NCBI GenBank assembly: GCA_016840305.1
Contig: JAEOSP010000114.1
Span: 1-12,152, forward strand
Origin: Candidatus Hodarchaeota archaeon
GTDB taxonomy: Archaea; Asgardarchaeota; Heimdallarchaeia; Hodarchaeales; Hodarchaeaceae
Length of the DNA: 12,152 nucleotides
Direction of reading: 5' to 3'
The translations under genes and the position numbers were made by a program. The notes beneath the pieces are model-generated. The model was not told the DNA's origin and did not search any database. It worked only from the letters and a program-made list of their open reading frames with translations. Positions 1 through 6,493 of the stretch are shown piece after piece (position 1 is the stretch's first letter; each line of letters starts with the position of its first letter).

Positions 1-629
1 ATATCATAAAGAGTGACCATTTCATGACCATTCTGGAACGAATACTCGAATATTTCTTCCACAAACGAGTTTAAAGTTTTCCAGTATATTCTCAATCTTG
101 TTTTTTGTTCATCCCACCATATAGCTCGTTCTTGTTCAATTAAATGCTCTGAAATAGCTTCCATCTGAGGGGGTGATAGCTTTTTCTTCATAAGGGGATT
201 TGTGAAGGGATAGACTAGACTAACTTCATGGAGATCAATGATGTGAAAGTTCAGAATTCTCGCAAAGGCAAGAAGAAAATCACCCCACGTGATAAGCCAT
301 TGCTGTAATAATTCTGGATCATCTGGGGTCATCCATCTCCAGGGTTTAGAAACCCATGTAGGAAGTATTGGTTTTACTGCTGGGTGAACCGTACCAGGTT
401 CCAATTGAGAAAGTTTCACGGGTTCTGGTTTCAAAACTTTAGGTACTTGGACTTTGGGAGTGGTTCGTGTTACTGGTCTTTTTACAACAGGCTTTGGGAT
501 TTGAGTAATTATTTTCTGATCAATAGGTTTTGTTTTTTTTTGGGTAACATCCTCTAATGCATTTTCAAGGACATCAATGGAGGATTTTTTCTTTTCTACT
601 TTTTCCTTTTTTCTTTGCAACTCCGCCAT
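1..629 (-). CDS. vps25: ESCRT-II subunit Vps25-like, C-terminus cut off by window edge
   Basis: Reading from an ATG at 629 gives 209 codons without a stop to the window edge. A TAA directly before the ATG fixes the start. Residues 1-90 are a Lys/Pro-rich, low-complexity extension. From about residue 95 the protein follows Vps25: a Trp/Pro-rich entry (PWRWM), W111 and a hydrophobic helix (DFLLAFARIL), a PF.NP...KKL segment (141-151), an E.L.E helix, then a strand with WWD...LRIYWK (171-184) and a final MVTLYD. Human VPS25 shows the same order (WCSLVLSFCR, PLFNN..LQRKL, WLDKSKSSFLIMWR, VFTLYE). This covers the first winged helix; the second, which in eukaryotes binds ESCRT-III Vps20/CHMP6, lies outside the window. 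It is the last visible gene of a run vps22 / two ESCRT-III genes / vps4 / vps25, 40 nt after vps4. The long N-terminal extension is unusual, as eukaryotic Vps25 begins almost at the conserved Trp. The assignment rests on motif order recalled from the family. Confidence 0.85.
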   Translation of the reverse strand, partial: MAELQRKKEKVEKKKSSIDVLENALEDVTQKKTKPIDQKIITQIPKPVVKRPVTRTTPKVQVPKVLKPEPVKLSQLEPGTVHPAVKPILPTWVSKPWRWMTPDDPELLQQWLITWGDFLLAFARILNFHIIDLHEVSLVYPFTNPLMKKKLSPPQMEAISEHLIEQERAIWWDEQKTRLRIYWKTLNSFVEEIFEYSFQNGHEMVTLYD

Positions 630-669
630 TTAAAAACACTCAACTCTGATCCAGAACCTGTTGGTACAC

Positions 670-1812
670 TTATCCTCCGAATTTATCACGCCATTCGTCA
701 TACCTTGCAAGCTCTTTAGGAGCAACTGATGGTTTAATATGCATCATTCCATTGTGGAAATCTACTGCTTTGGGTGCTCTAACTTGAATTGTCATATCAC
801 GTAATGCACCTTCTGCATCTAGTTCACGAATTGGCTGCATTAGAGCTTCCCGACATAATAATGCAATATCTGCTGCAGTATATCCTCCAGTAATTTCAGC
901 TAAGTCTTTAAAGCTGACTTCATCATCTAACGGAATCCCCTTTGTATGGATAGCAAACATTTTTTCTCGTGCTTCTTTCGTAGGGAGAGTTATGTACACG
1001 CGTCTTTCAAAACGTCGACGCATAGCAGCATCAATATCCCAAGGGGTATTTGTCGCACCTACAGTAACTAATAATTCATCACCAGTTCCAAATCCCTCGA
1101 TAGCTTGCAATAGCTGTGTTTTCACTCTTCTCATTGCTTCTCCTTCAGAACTTCCTCCTCTTGTTCCTGCTAATGCATCAATTTCATCAAAAAAGATTAT
1201 TGAGGGGGCTTCTTCTACTGCTCTTTCATAAAGCTCGCTTACAAGTTTTTCAGATTCTCCTAACCACTTACTAATCAAATTTGCCGCGCTTACTGAGAAA
1301 AAAGTTGAGTCAACCTCAGATGCAACTGCTTTGCAAAGATAAGTTTTTCCACATCCAGGAGGTCCGAACATTAGAACTCCTTTCCAAGGACGACGAGCTC
1401 CCTTGAACAAATCAGGTCTCGTCATTGGTAATATAATTGCTTCACGAAGTGCTCTTTTTGCATTCTCCATTCCTGCTACATCCTCCCACTTGACATTTGG
1501 CTTTTCCCTTACTATCACGCTGGAAATAGCATCTGAAATTTCATCTTTCTTAGTTGAAGTGGAATCAGAATGGGTTGGAGGTTCTGTTGGTTCAATAATT
1601 CCTCTAATCTCTTTAACGCGCAAAATATACTCCATTGCTTTCTGATAATAGAGATTTTTCATATTTGGATCATCAGTAAAATTGATGAGTTTTTGTAATT
1701 GCTCTGCAGCGGAAACATAGTACCTTACCGCTTGTTGAGATTGACCACTTTGGTCTAGTTTGTAAGCCATTCCCGCGTTCTTCTTAGCTGCATCTAATAA
1801 CGGAGAGACCAT
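670..1812 (-). CDS. vps4: Vps4-like AAA ATPase with N-terminal MIT domain
   Basis: This is the ATPase that disassembles ESCRT-III polymers. Residues 1-72 form three helices of an MIT domain (AAKKNAGMAYKLDQ, then a YY..AAEQL helix, then a YYQKAMEYILRVKEI helix). A Ser/Thr/Pro linker of about 30 residues follows, then one AAA cassette: VKWEDVAG at 108-114, Walker A GPPGCGKT at 150-157 (K156), pore loop SKWLGESEKLV at 181-191, Walker B IIFFDEID with E210, and a second region of homology with MRRRFERRVYITLP, whose arginines 265-267 are the finger candidates. The C-terminus (ELARYDEWRDKFGG) matches the Vps4 C-terminal helix. The stretch between REALMQPIR and this helix is only about 40 residues, so the beta domain that binds Vta1/LIP5 in eukaryotes looks reduced. 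The start ATG has GAGGT seven nucleotides upstream. It follows the ESCRT-III gene by 60 nt, probably in one operon. The identification is firm. Confidence 0.96.
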   Translation of the reverse strand: MVSPLLDAAKKNAGMAYKLDQSGQSQQAVRYYVSAAEQLQKLINFTDDPNMKNLYYQKAMEYILRVKEIRGIIEPTEPPTHSDSTSTKKDEISDAISSVIVREKPNVKWEDVAGMENAKRALREAIILPMTRPDLFKGARRPWKGVLMFGPPGCGKTYLCKAVASEVDSTFFSVSAANLISKWLGESEKLVSELYERAVEEAPSIIFFDEIDALAGTRGGSSEGEAMRRVKTQLLQAIEGFGTGDELLVTVGATNTPWDIDAAMRRRFERRVYITLPTKEAREKMFAIHTKGIPLDDEVSFKDLAEITGGYTAADIALLCREALMQPIRELDAEGALRDMTIQVRAPKAVDFHNGMMHIKPSVAPKELARYDEWRDKFGG

Positions 1813-1872
1813 GATTTTACCTCAAAAACTTATTAAATGAATTACTTATGAGAGAAAATACTCCTATATATC

Positions 1873-2487
1873 TTAATTCTTTTTTATTTTCTCAAGTTCT
1901 TTCTGTAATTCCTGTGATCGTATATCAGGGGAAGGAAGTCCGAAGTCTACTTTCGCAGCTTTTGACGCGCTAATTTCACCTAAGATTTTCTCCACAACTT
2001 CATCCTCTTCTACATCAGAAGTCATCATCTCAAATCCTTCATCCATTGCATCGGTCGCGAGATCTATTCGTTCTGTTTCAACTTCCATCTGTTGTAATAC
2101 ACCTTCAAGCTGAGGTATTTTAAGTTGAGCATTCATTGTATGAAGAGTTCTAACTAGACCTTTGAGATCTTTTCCAATAGCTTGTGTTGCTGCGGCCTGT
2201 TCAAGTTTAAATTTAATTCCTTTCACCCGACTTGCCATTTGTTGACAAGCTTGAGCCATATGACGATTTTTTGCTACGTCTTTTGCTAATAAACGAGCAG
2301 TAGACATATCACCATCTTCAATAGCTCTTTCTACCTCTTTTAACATTAGTTTTTCTTCTTTCTGTAGTTTCTTACGTTGTCTCATCATCCGTTTTTCTAC
2401 CATTCGAAGACGTACAATCCATTTTCGAGTGGTTTGGGATCCACTACCCCCACCCTTAATCCATTGTCCAAATCTATCAAATACCAT
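1873..2487 (-). CDS. ESCRT-III subunit, CHMP1-3 / Vps2-Vps24-Vps46 type
   Basis: This 204-residue protein has the Snf7-family layout: a strongly basic first helix (about 21-57, many Arg/Lys), a long helical hairpin with a conserved A..LAKDVAKNR segment (64-75), an alanine/methionine-rich core (about 96-160) and an acidic tail. The residues around ARLLAKDVAKNRHMA and the MNAQLKIPQLEGVLQQMEVE stretch resemble the Vps2/CHMP2-CHMP3 group, in which an AKD..R motif and a NM..M core are typical. The tail ends ELQKELEKIKKN (193-204), which keeps the hydrophobic spacing L194-L198-I201 and K202 of the MIM1 motif that binds the Vps4 MIT domain, although the usual acidic first residue and the central Arg are replaced. 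The ATG lies two nucleotides after the stop of the preceding ESCRT-III gene. A GAGGT ribosome site is embedded in that gene's last codons, so translation is probably coupled. It would polymerise on membranes with its neighbour. Confidence 0.9.
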   Translation of the reverse strand: MVFDRFGQWIKGGGSGSQTTRKWIVRLRMVEKRMMRQRKKLQKEEKLMLKEVERAIEDGDMSTARLLAKDVAKNRHMAQACQQMASRVKGIKFKLEQAAATQAIGKDLKGLVRTLHTMNAQLKIPQLEGVLQQMEVETERIDLATDAMDEGFEMMTSDVEEDEVVEKILGEISASKAAKVDFGLPSPDIRSQELQKELEKIKKN

Positions 2488-2489
2488 TT

Positions 2490-3164
2490 TTATGACCTCA
2501 AACCCTCTTCAATTTGTTTTCGCATTTCGTCTAATTTCTTTTTCTCATCCTTTCGCTTGGCTTCTGTGGAAATATCAGATGATACACCTTCCGCAGATGA
2601 GAAAACACCGACTTCTGGTTCGGATGTTGATACACTTCCAGAGGAAAGTTCAGCTTCTAGTTCAGCCATCTGTGTAGCGACACGATCTTCGACCTCCACA
2701 TCCATTCCAATTTCAGTTATCGAAGTATCAGTCAAAGACTCCTCCATGTCGGATACCATTTCAATAGAGTCCTCTATAGACATCATAACCTCTTCTGTTC
2801 TCTCAGGAGAGGCCATATCTATATTTGAATTGATAGCTACTTGAGCTTGTTCCAATGTTTCTGTTAGAGATACATTATCTGCAGAAATATCGACTGTATC
2901 GATAATTCTTTGAAGATTGGCAATTTTACTATGTGAATTAGAAATCTGTGTTAAATATAATTCTCGGCGTTTCAGTGCTTGTTGAGCTCCTGCCTTATTC
3001 CCAGCTTTCAAAAGCTGGCGAGCTAAGCCATATTGTTCATCTGACTGCCGTTGATAATTCTTGACTTTAACTTCCATTTGATTTATTGTTCTTTTCAATT
3101 TTGCTTTAGTTTCGGTTGAGGAGGAAGGTTTTTTTCCTGTCAAGAAACCTTTAAATCTTTTCAT
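2490..3164 (-). CDS. ESCRT-III subunit, CHMP4/Snf7 (Vps20-32-60) type
   Basis: This 224-residue protein has a short basic N-terminus (MKRFKGFLTGKK), a basic helix (18-40) and the signature GNKAGAQQALKRRELYLTQI (55-74). That segment closely resembles the helix-2 region of CHMP4/Vps32 (ALQALKRKKRYEKQL), which is the reason for placing it in the Vps20/32/60 group. Helices to about residue 150 are increasingly acidic and methionine-rich (MMSIEDSIEMVSDMEESL), followed by a Ser/Glu-rich flexible tail. The last helix, KKLDEMRKQIEEGL (209-222), is a possible MIT-interacting motif. In eukaryotes this class is activated by Vps25/Vps20 and forms the main filament. The ATG at 3164 has only a weak GTGGT upstream; a TATA-like box about 25-30 nt upstream suggests a nearly leaderless mRNA. 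It is the first gene of the tight ESCRT-III / ESCRT-III / vps4 / vps25 run, and is separated from vps22 by about 250 nt. Confidence 0.9.
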   Translation of the reverse strand: MKRFKGFLTGKKPSSSTETKAKLKRTINQMEVKVKNYQRQSDEQYGLARQLLKAGNKAGAQQALKRRELYLTQISNSHSKIANLQRIIDTVDISADNVSLTETLEQAQVAINSNIDMASPERTEEVMMSIEDSIEMVSDMEESLTDTSITEIGMDVEVEDRVATQMAELEAELSSGSVSTSEPEVGVFSSAEGVSSDISTEAKRKDEKKKLDEMRKQIEEGLRS

Positions 3165-3188
3165 TTCTTTACCACACTCACATTAATC

Positions 3189-3205
3189 ATTTATAGTCTT
3201 CTCAT
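3189..3205 (-). promoter_or_regulatory. Candidate archaeal BRE/TATA promoter for the ESCRT-III-vps4 operon
   Basis: On the minus strand the bases read GAGAAGACTATAAAT, a purine-rich BRE-like stretch directly before a TATA-like box. Archaeal transcription starts about 25 nt downstream, which falls at roughly 3165-3170, just before the ATG at 3164, so the mRNA would be leaderless or nearly so. That agrees with the weak ribosome site there. A second TATA-like stretch, TTTTATATT, at about 3287-3297 would give a 5' leader of about 100 nt. Both are by eye. Confidence 0.4.
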
Positions 3206-3415
3206 TATTTAATTCGTCAAATTATGATTCTTTTTCTTAACTTATTCTGTTAGTTCAGAGTTCTTTACTTCTACTTTTTAGAGAGGTAATATAAAATTTC
3301 CCATTGGTACCCCTTAAAAACCCTATATTCGATAGTAGAGATTTTTAGGCAAGTAAGGGTCCAATGTTGTTTCACTGAAATATATCTATTTAATTCAGGC
3401 TAATAAGGAGAGACT

Positions 3416-4135
3416 TTATCCTATCCCTGGAAAGGATAGAACGACTCCATCTAATGTGTCGGATTTCACAACAATTTTTTTGTCAATTAGTGAATTCAAC
3501 CCTCTTTCGATGCGTTCTATCGACCAAGACGTTTTTTGTACCAACTCAGTTAATGTTATCTGTCCATTAGTTTGTGCTGCAATTTCTAGAATTGTTTGAT
3601 TATCTTGAGAGAGTTGAGGATCTAAGAATTCGATGATTTTCATCCCAACTAATTTCCGAACTTTGTGAATTAAACCATTTGACACTAGAAGCTTTAGGGC
3701 ATCATTAACATCCGATATTGAGACTACAATTCCTTTATTCTCATCATTGAGATTTAAAATTAAATCTGAGACACTTAAAATTCCACCAGATCTTGCTCTC
3801 GATAGTTTACCTATTTCTAATATCCGAAGAGCGAGATAATTGGTGTATTCGTCCTTTCCCTGTAATCGATCTTTTATCGATGGTTTATCGCCGACATCAA
3901 AAATACCAATTGCTAGTGGAAGTCCTAGCTCTTCACGTAGTTTCATAACTTTCTGTGCAAGATCTGGGTTTTTTTTGATATCTGATTTATAACGAGATTC
4001 GAGCCTTTGTAACTCTTTATGTAATTTTTGCACTTGATTGCTCATTTCTTCGAGGTTCTTAAGTGCTAATTGGCTACCCTTAACTTTTAATGCAGCTTCT
4101 TGTGTAATTTTTTCTTCAATTCGCCGTAGTCCCAT
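3416..4135 (-). CDS. vps22: ESCRT-II subunit Vps22/EAP30-like (Snf8 family)
   Basis: This 239-residue protein matches EAP30/SNF8 along its whole length. The N-terminal helices contain MGLRRIEEK, an LEEMSNQVQKLHKELQ helix (28-43) and the YKSDIKKNPDL segment (49-59), parallel to human QMSKQL...HKQEIRKNPEF. Next come a GLPLA turn (71-75; human GVDPLA), an LALRILEIGKLSRARSGGILSVSDL winged-helix entry (101-125; human NGGLITLEEL) and a second winged helix from about 178 (QTILEIAAQTNGQITLTEL; human VLQLAEKNGYVTVSEI). In eukaryotes Vps22 pairs with Vps36 and holds two Vps25 copies, linking ESCRT-I to ESCRT-III. No second EAP30-family gene is visible here, so it may self-associate or pair with a gene elsewhere. 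The ATG is preceded by GAGGAT at a good distance, and a TATA box lies about 60 nt upstream. The start is at the edge of a 378-nt gap shared with the divergent plus-strand gene. Confidence 0.93.
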   Translation of the reverse strand: MGLRRIEEKITQEAALKVKGSQLALKNLEEMSNQVQKLHKELQRLESRYKSDIKKNPDLAQKVMKLREELGLPLAIGIFDVGDKPSIKDRLQGKDEYTNYLALRILEIGKLSRARSGGILSVSDLILNLNDENKGIVVSISDVNDALKLLVSNGLIHKVRKLVGMKIIEFLDPQLSQDNQTILEIAAQTNGQITLTELVQKTSWSIERIERGLNSLIDKKIVVKSDTLDGVVLSFPGIG

Positions 4136-4513
4136 CTGTTTTATCCTCAGTAGATGTCATTGTTCAGCTTAATTTCTAGTAGCTCATAAGTAATTTATAA
4201 TTTTTTACAATTCGATACTTATAATCTTCTAAGATATAAAGAAAACTGGTTTTACATTGTTAGGTACTATAGAAAATCTAATAATTATTATAATCGTTAC
4301 CATATCATCATAAGTGATTTTACTTCTTAAATTTCACTATTCACGGGCCAAATTCGAGTTATTATTTTCTTTTGAATGATTAACATTCTCCATTGTAGTA
4401 AAGAGTTGCCTCATTCCCTTCACATCTTCGTAGTTTAATAATTGAATCATCTTACGGTAGTATTATCCTGACTTAAAAATTCGAAATCAGATTGTTACAA
4501 GTAGGGAACGTTT
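4136..4513. other. Divergent intergenic region with promoters for vps22 and the zinc-finger gene
   Basis: This 378-nt stretch separates two divergently read genes and is very AT-rich. I see no convincing small ORF or RNA gene in it. Toward vps22 it holds a good TATA box (minus strand, 4192-4208). Toward the plus-strand gene it holds a weaker one near 4471-4482 (ACTTAAAAATT) and a GGGA ribosome site at 4504-4507. The middle part (about 4210-4440) shows nothing I can assign. Confidence 0.6.
4192..4208 (-). promoter_or_regulatory. Candidate BRE/TATA promoter of vps22
   Basis: The minus strand reads GTAAAAAATTATAAATT: an A-rich BRE-like part followed by TTATAAATT. Initiation about 25 nt downstream (near 4170) would leave a leader of about 35 nt that includes the GAGGAT ribosome site. 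The spacing fits an archaeal promoter well; called by eye. Confidence 0.5.
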
Positions 4514-5860
4514 TTGGGCCTAGCATCATCTCCATCAGAATCTTCAGGTTACTGTCATTTTTGTGGCACACGTCTCTCTTTATCAGAAATACACAAATGC
4601 TTGGACTGCGGATCAACATTTTGTCATCAATGTGCAACTCGATCCTTATCAAATGGAAATAATTTAATATGTACCTGCGGTTCTCAGAAAGTTCAAGCAT
4701 CAAATACTCCTAAGAACGGAAAAGCTGACTTATTAGAACAAATATTCAACCTAAAACGTCTACTTAAACAAGTTGGATATCGTCCTGTTATCCTGTTAAA
4801 ACGAACTGGACAACTCGAATCCCGATTACGTTCTTTCCGCAAACAATTTCTCATCCCTGGAAATTTAATCGATAAGATCTTTCTTGAAACAAAGAAAATC
4901 GAGAACTTTACTTTAGAGGAGTTTCAAGAATATACGGCTAAGCTCCAAAGAATTTACCACAATGTTGTTACTTCTCCGTTATCAGAAAATGCTTTTAGAA
5001 ATTCTTCACTTCAAATTTCTCTCTTTGAAAAGCACGTAAACAGTTTTGACCAAACCGTTCTTTCTAAACTTAGTAATATTTCTGCGATGATAGAACAAGT
5101 GGAAAAACAATGTGATTCATTTGACGAAATGCGTAAGAACCTTGTTAGATGTTTTAATGTAGTTGTTTTAATACCAGGAGAGCTAGGTATAGGATACTTT
5201 CCCAATATTGATCTTCATAACAATGGTATACGCAGAACATCCATTGATTTGATAATTACGACTGATCGTATTGTATTCCTTAAAAGAAGAAGAACGAAAT
5301 TTCTTAGTCAAAAGTTGGTTAAAATCGACGAATTTCATCCAAAAGCTCTTGTAGATGTTCAGAAAAAAAATTCTGGTTTTATGAAACGAGATAAGTTGCT
5401 AATAACTGCTGTAAAACGAGATTTTGAAATACGAGCTAATGATAAGACCCTTTTAAGTATTTACTATTCACTCAAGCTCAGTTATTATGGACGGCCTACT
5501 GATCTGTATATAAACGAACCATTTAGAGACTGGTCAAGTGAGATATATCAGGAGAAAATCCTTGCTGCATTAAACTTTCAAAAGAAGAAAGATGTGGCCT
5601 TCTCACATTCCCCCGTATCACAAAAATCAGAAAAGAATCTTCCTGAATTTGTGAATGGATTTCTCGAAGAACTCTTACGTGATTTACGAATAAGAGAACT
5701 TGCAGCAAACAAAGCACTTGAGGAGCTCAAGGAACAACGGAAAAAGGTTGCTAGTCGAGAATACTTTGATCTTCTCAAGCAATTTGAATTTGAACTTGCA
5801 AAAATTAGGGAAGAAAGAACCGAATTACTTATTAAAACTGGTAAGACTAATCTATTATGA
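4514..5860 (+). CDS. Zinc-finger (FYVE/RING-like) protein with PH/GLUE-like segment and coiled coil
   Basis: I do not recognise this 448-residue protein as a named family. Residues 14-55 hold eight cysteines as C14-x2-C17, C29-x2-C32, C37-x2-C40, C53-x-C55. The middle, HKCLDCGSTFCHQC, looks like the core of a FYVE finger (HHCRxCGxxFCxxC), but the WxxD and RVC motifs of true FYVE are missing; a RING or other cross-brace finger is the alternative. Residues 70-215 are mostly helical. Residues about 213-325 alternate strands and end in a helix (DLIITTDRIVFLKRRR, then LLITAVKRDFEIRA, then a SIYYSLKLSYY helix), the pattern of GRAM/GLUE PH-like domains such as that of Vps36. Residues 375-440 are a charged coiled coil. 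The start is TTG: an in-frame TAG lies four codons upstream, no in-frame ATG occurs before about residue 190, and GGGA lies seven nucleotides before the TTG. It sits between ESCRT-I and ESCRT-II genes, on the opposite strand, which suggests an ESCRT-linked adaptor (inference). Confidence 0.8.
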   Translation: MGLASSPSESSGYCHFCGTRLSLSEIHKCLDCGSTFCHQCATRSLSNGNNLICTCGSQKVQASNTPKNGKADLLEQIFNLKRLLKQVGYRPVILLKRTGQLESRLRSFRKQFLIPGNLIDKIFLETKKIENFTLEEFQEYTAKLQRIYHNVVTSPLSENAFRNSSLQISLFEKHVNSFDQTVLSKLSNISAMIEQVEKQCDSFDEMRKNLVRCFNVVVLIPGELGIGYFPNIDLHNNGIRRTSIDLIITTDRIVFLKRRRTKFLSQKLVKIDEFHPKALVDVQKKNSGFMKRDKLLITAVKRDFEIRANDKTLLSIYYSLKLSYYGRPTDLYINEPFRDWSSEIYQEKILAALNFQKKKDVAFSHSPVSQKSEKNLPEFVNGFLEELLRDLRIRELAANKALEELKEQRKKVASREYFDLLKQFEFELAKIREERTELLIKTGKTNLL

Positions 5861-5863
5861 TCA

Positions 5864-6484
5864 TTAAAGATTCTGTAATTCCCTACGGAAATCTGATAAC
5901 CATCGAGATGTTTGTAATTCAAGTTTTTTCAGTTCATTCTTTTTAAGCAGTTGTCCTGGTTTTTGTTGATCCATCCAAGCTATCCATTGGGAAATATCCT
6001 TCGTGACCCAATGTTCATTCCCATACATTGGAGCTCGAGTAAGTATATCAATAATTTCGTCTAGATATGGTAATACACGATCAACTGTTGCAATTGTTTC
6101 TAAATGAAGTAGATCTAGCAACTCAATCGCATTCGCAACAAATTCTGCAGCAATAGTTGGTAACTTCTTTATCTGGGAATAGTCTATCTGGTTAATAATG
6201 TTATCTTCGGCCCCTTCAGTCATTCTTAGCTTAGCTAATCCTGATGGGAATGATTGGTCTATCCTTTCTTCTTCAATAAATTTGTCTACATCGAAATTAA
6301 ATGGTTCTAATGCTGCACGAGCTTGAATAATTACAGATAACAGTGTTTTATGTTGTTTATGATAAGTTGTGGAATCGATCTCACCTCGATCGTACGTTCT
6401 AGATAAAAGGTCAAGTGTTCCGATATTAGCGTACAATCGTGCCTCTAGTTCCCATTTTTTTGATAAACTTTGCGGAAACGACAC
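5864..6484 (-). CDS. vps28: ESCRT-I subunit Vps28-like
   Basis: This 206-residue protein matches Vps28 in both of its domains. The N-terminal core domain has RLYANIGTLDLLSRTYDRGEI (16-36), a Y..Q...LL helix, and VDKFIEEERID...GLAKLRM (66-88); human VPS28 has the same plan (ALEKAYIKDCVSPSEY..., [20 protein letters not shown]). The C-terminal four-helix domain follows (about 108-206): a FVANAIELLDLLHLE helix, VLPYLDEIIDILTRAP, DISQWIAWMD, and a final LQTSRWLSDFRRELQNL helix, parallel to human VVSLFITVMDKLRLE, DLRELMETMHRM, VSQWLQTLS. In eukaryotes the core binds the Vps23 steadiness box and the C-terminal domain recruits ESCRT-II and ESCRT-III. The start is GTG at 6484 with AAGGTGAT five nucleotides upstream, nine nucleotides after the stop of the UEV gene, so the two are one operon. 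Its 3' end faces the plus-strand gene with three nucleotides between the stops. Confidence 0.9.
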   Translation of the reverse strand: MSFPQSLSKKWELEARLYANIGTLDLLSRTYDRGEIDSTTYHKQHKTLLSVIIQARAALEPFNFDVDKFIEEERIDQSFPSGLAKLRMTEGAEDNIINQIDYSQIKKLPTIAAEFVANAIELLDLLHLETIATVDRVLPYLDEIIDILTRAPMYGNEHWVTKDISQWIAWMDQQKPGQLLKKNELKKLELQTSRWLSDFRRELQNL

Positions 6485-6493
6485 TGTATCACC

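Noticed and set aside
670..675. Vps4 C-terminal Gly-Gly as a ubiquitin-like processing end
   Set aside because: The preceding helix matches the normal Vps4 C-terminus and there is no beta-grasp domain before it.
992..1645. Two plus-strand reading frames of about 80 codons opposite vps4
   Set aside because: They lie inside the conserved AAA domain and linker region of vps4 and have no protein-like features.
2377..2844. 155-codon plus-strand reading frame opposite the two ESCRT-III genes
   Set aside because: It is Ser/Ile-rich, spans the junction of two well-supported minus-strand genes and matches nothing; it is a shadow of their acidic, serine-rich codons.
4473..4703. 76-codon minus-strand frame over the start of the zinc-finger gene
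   Set aside because: It lies opposite the cysteine motif, which is clearly the real coding signal.
5578..5922. 114-codon minus-strand frame across the zinc-finger gene and vps28 ends
   Set aside because: It is the antisense of the coiled-coil region, very Ser/Arg-rich, and overlaps two real genes.
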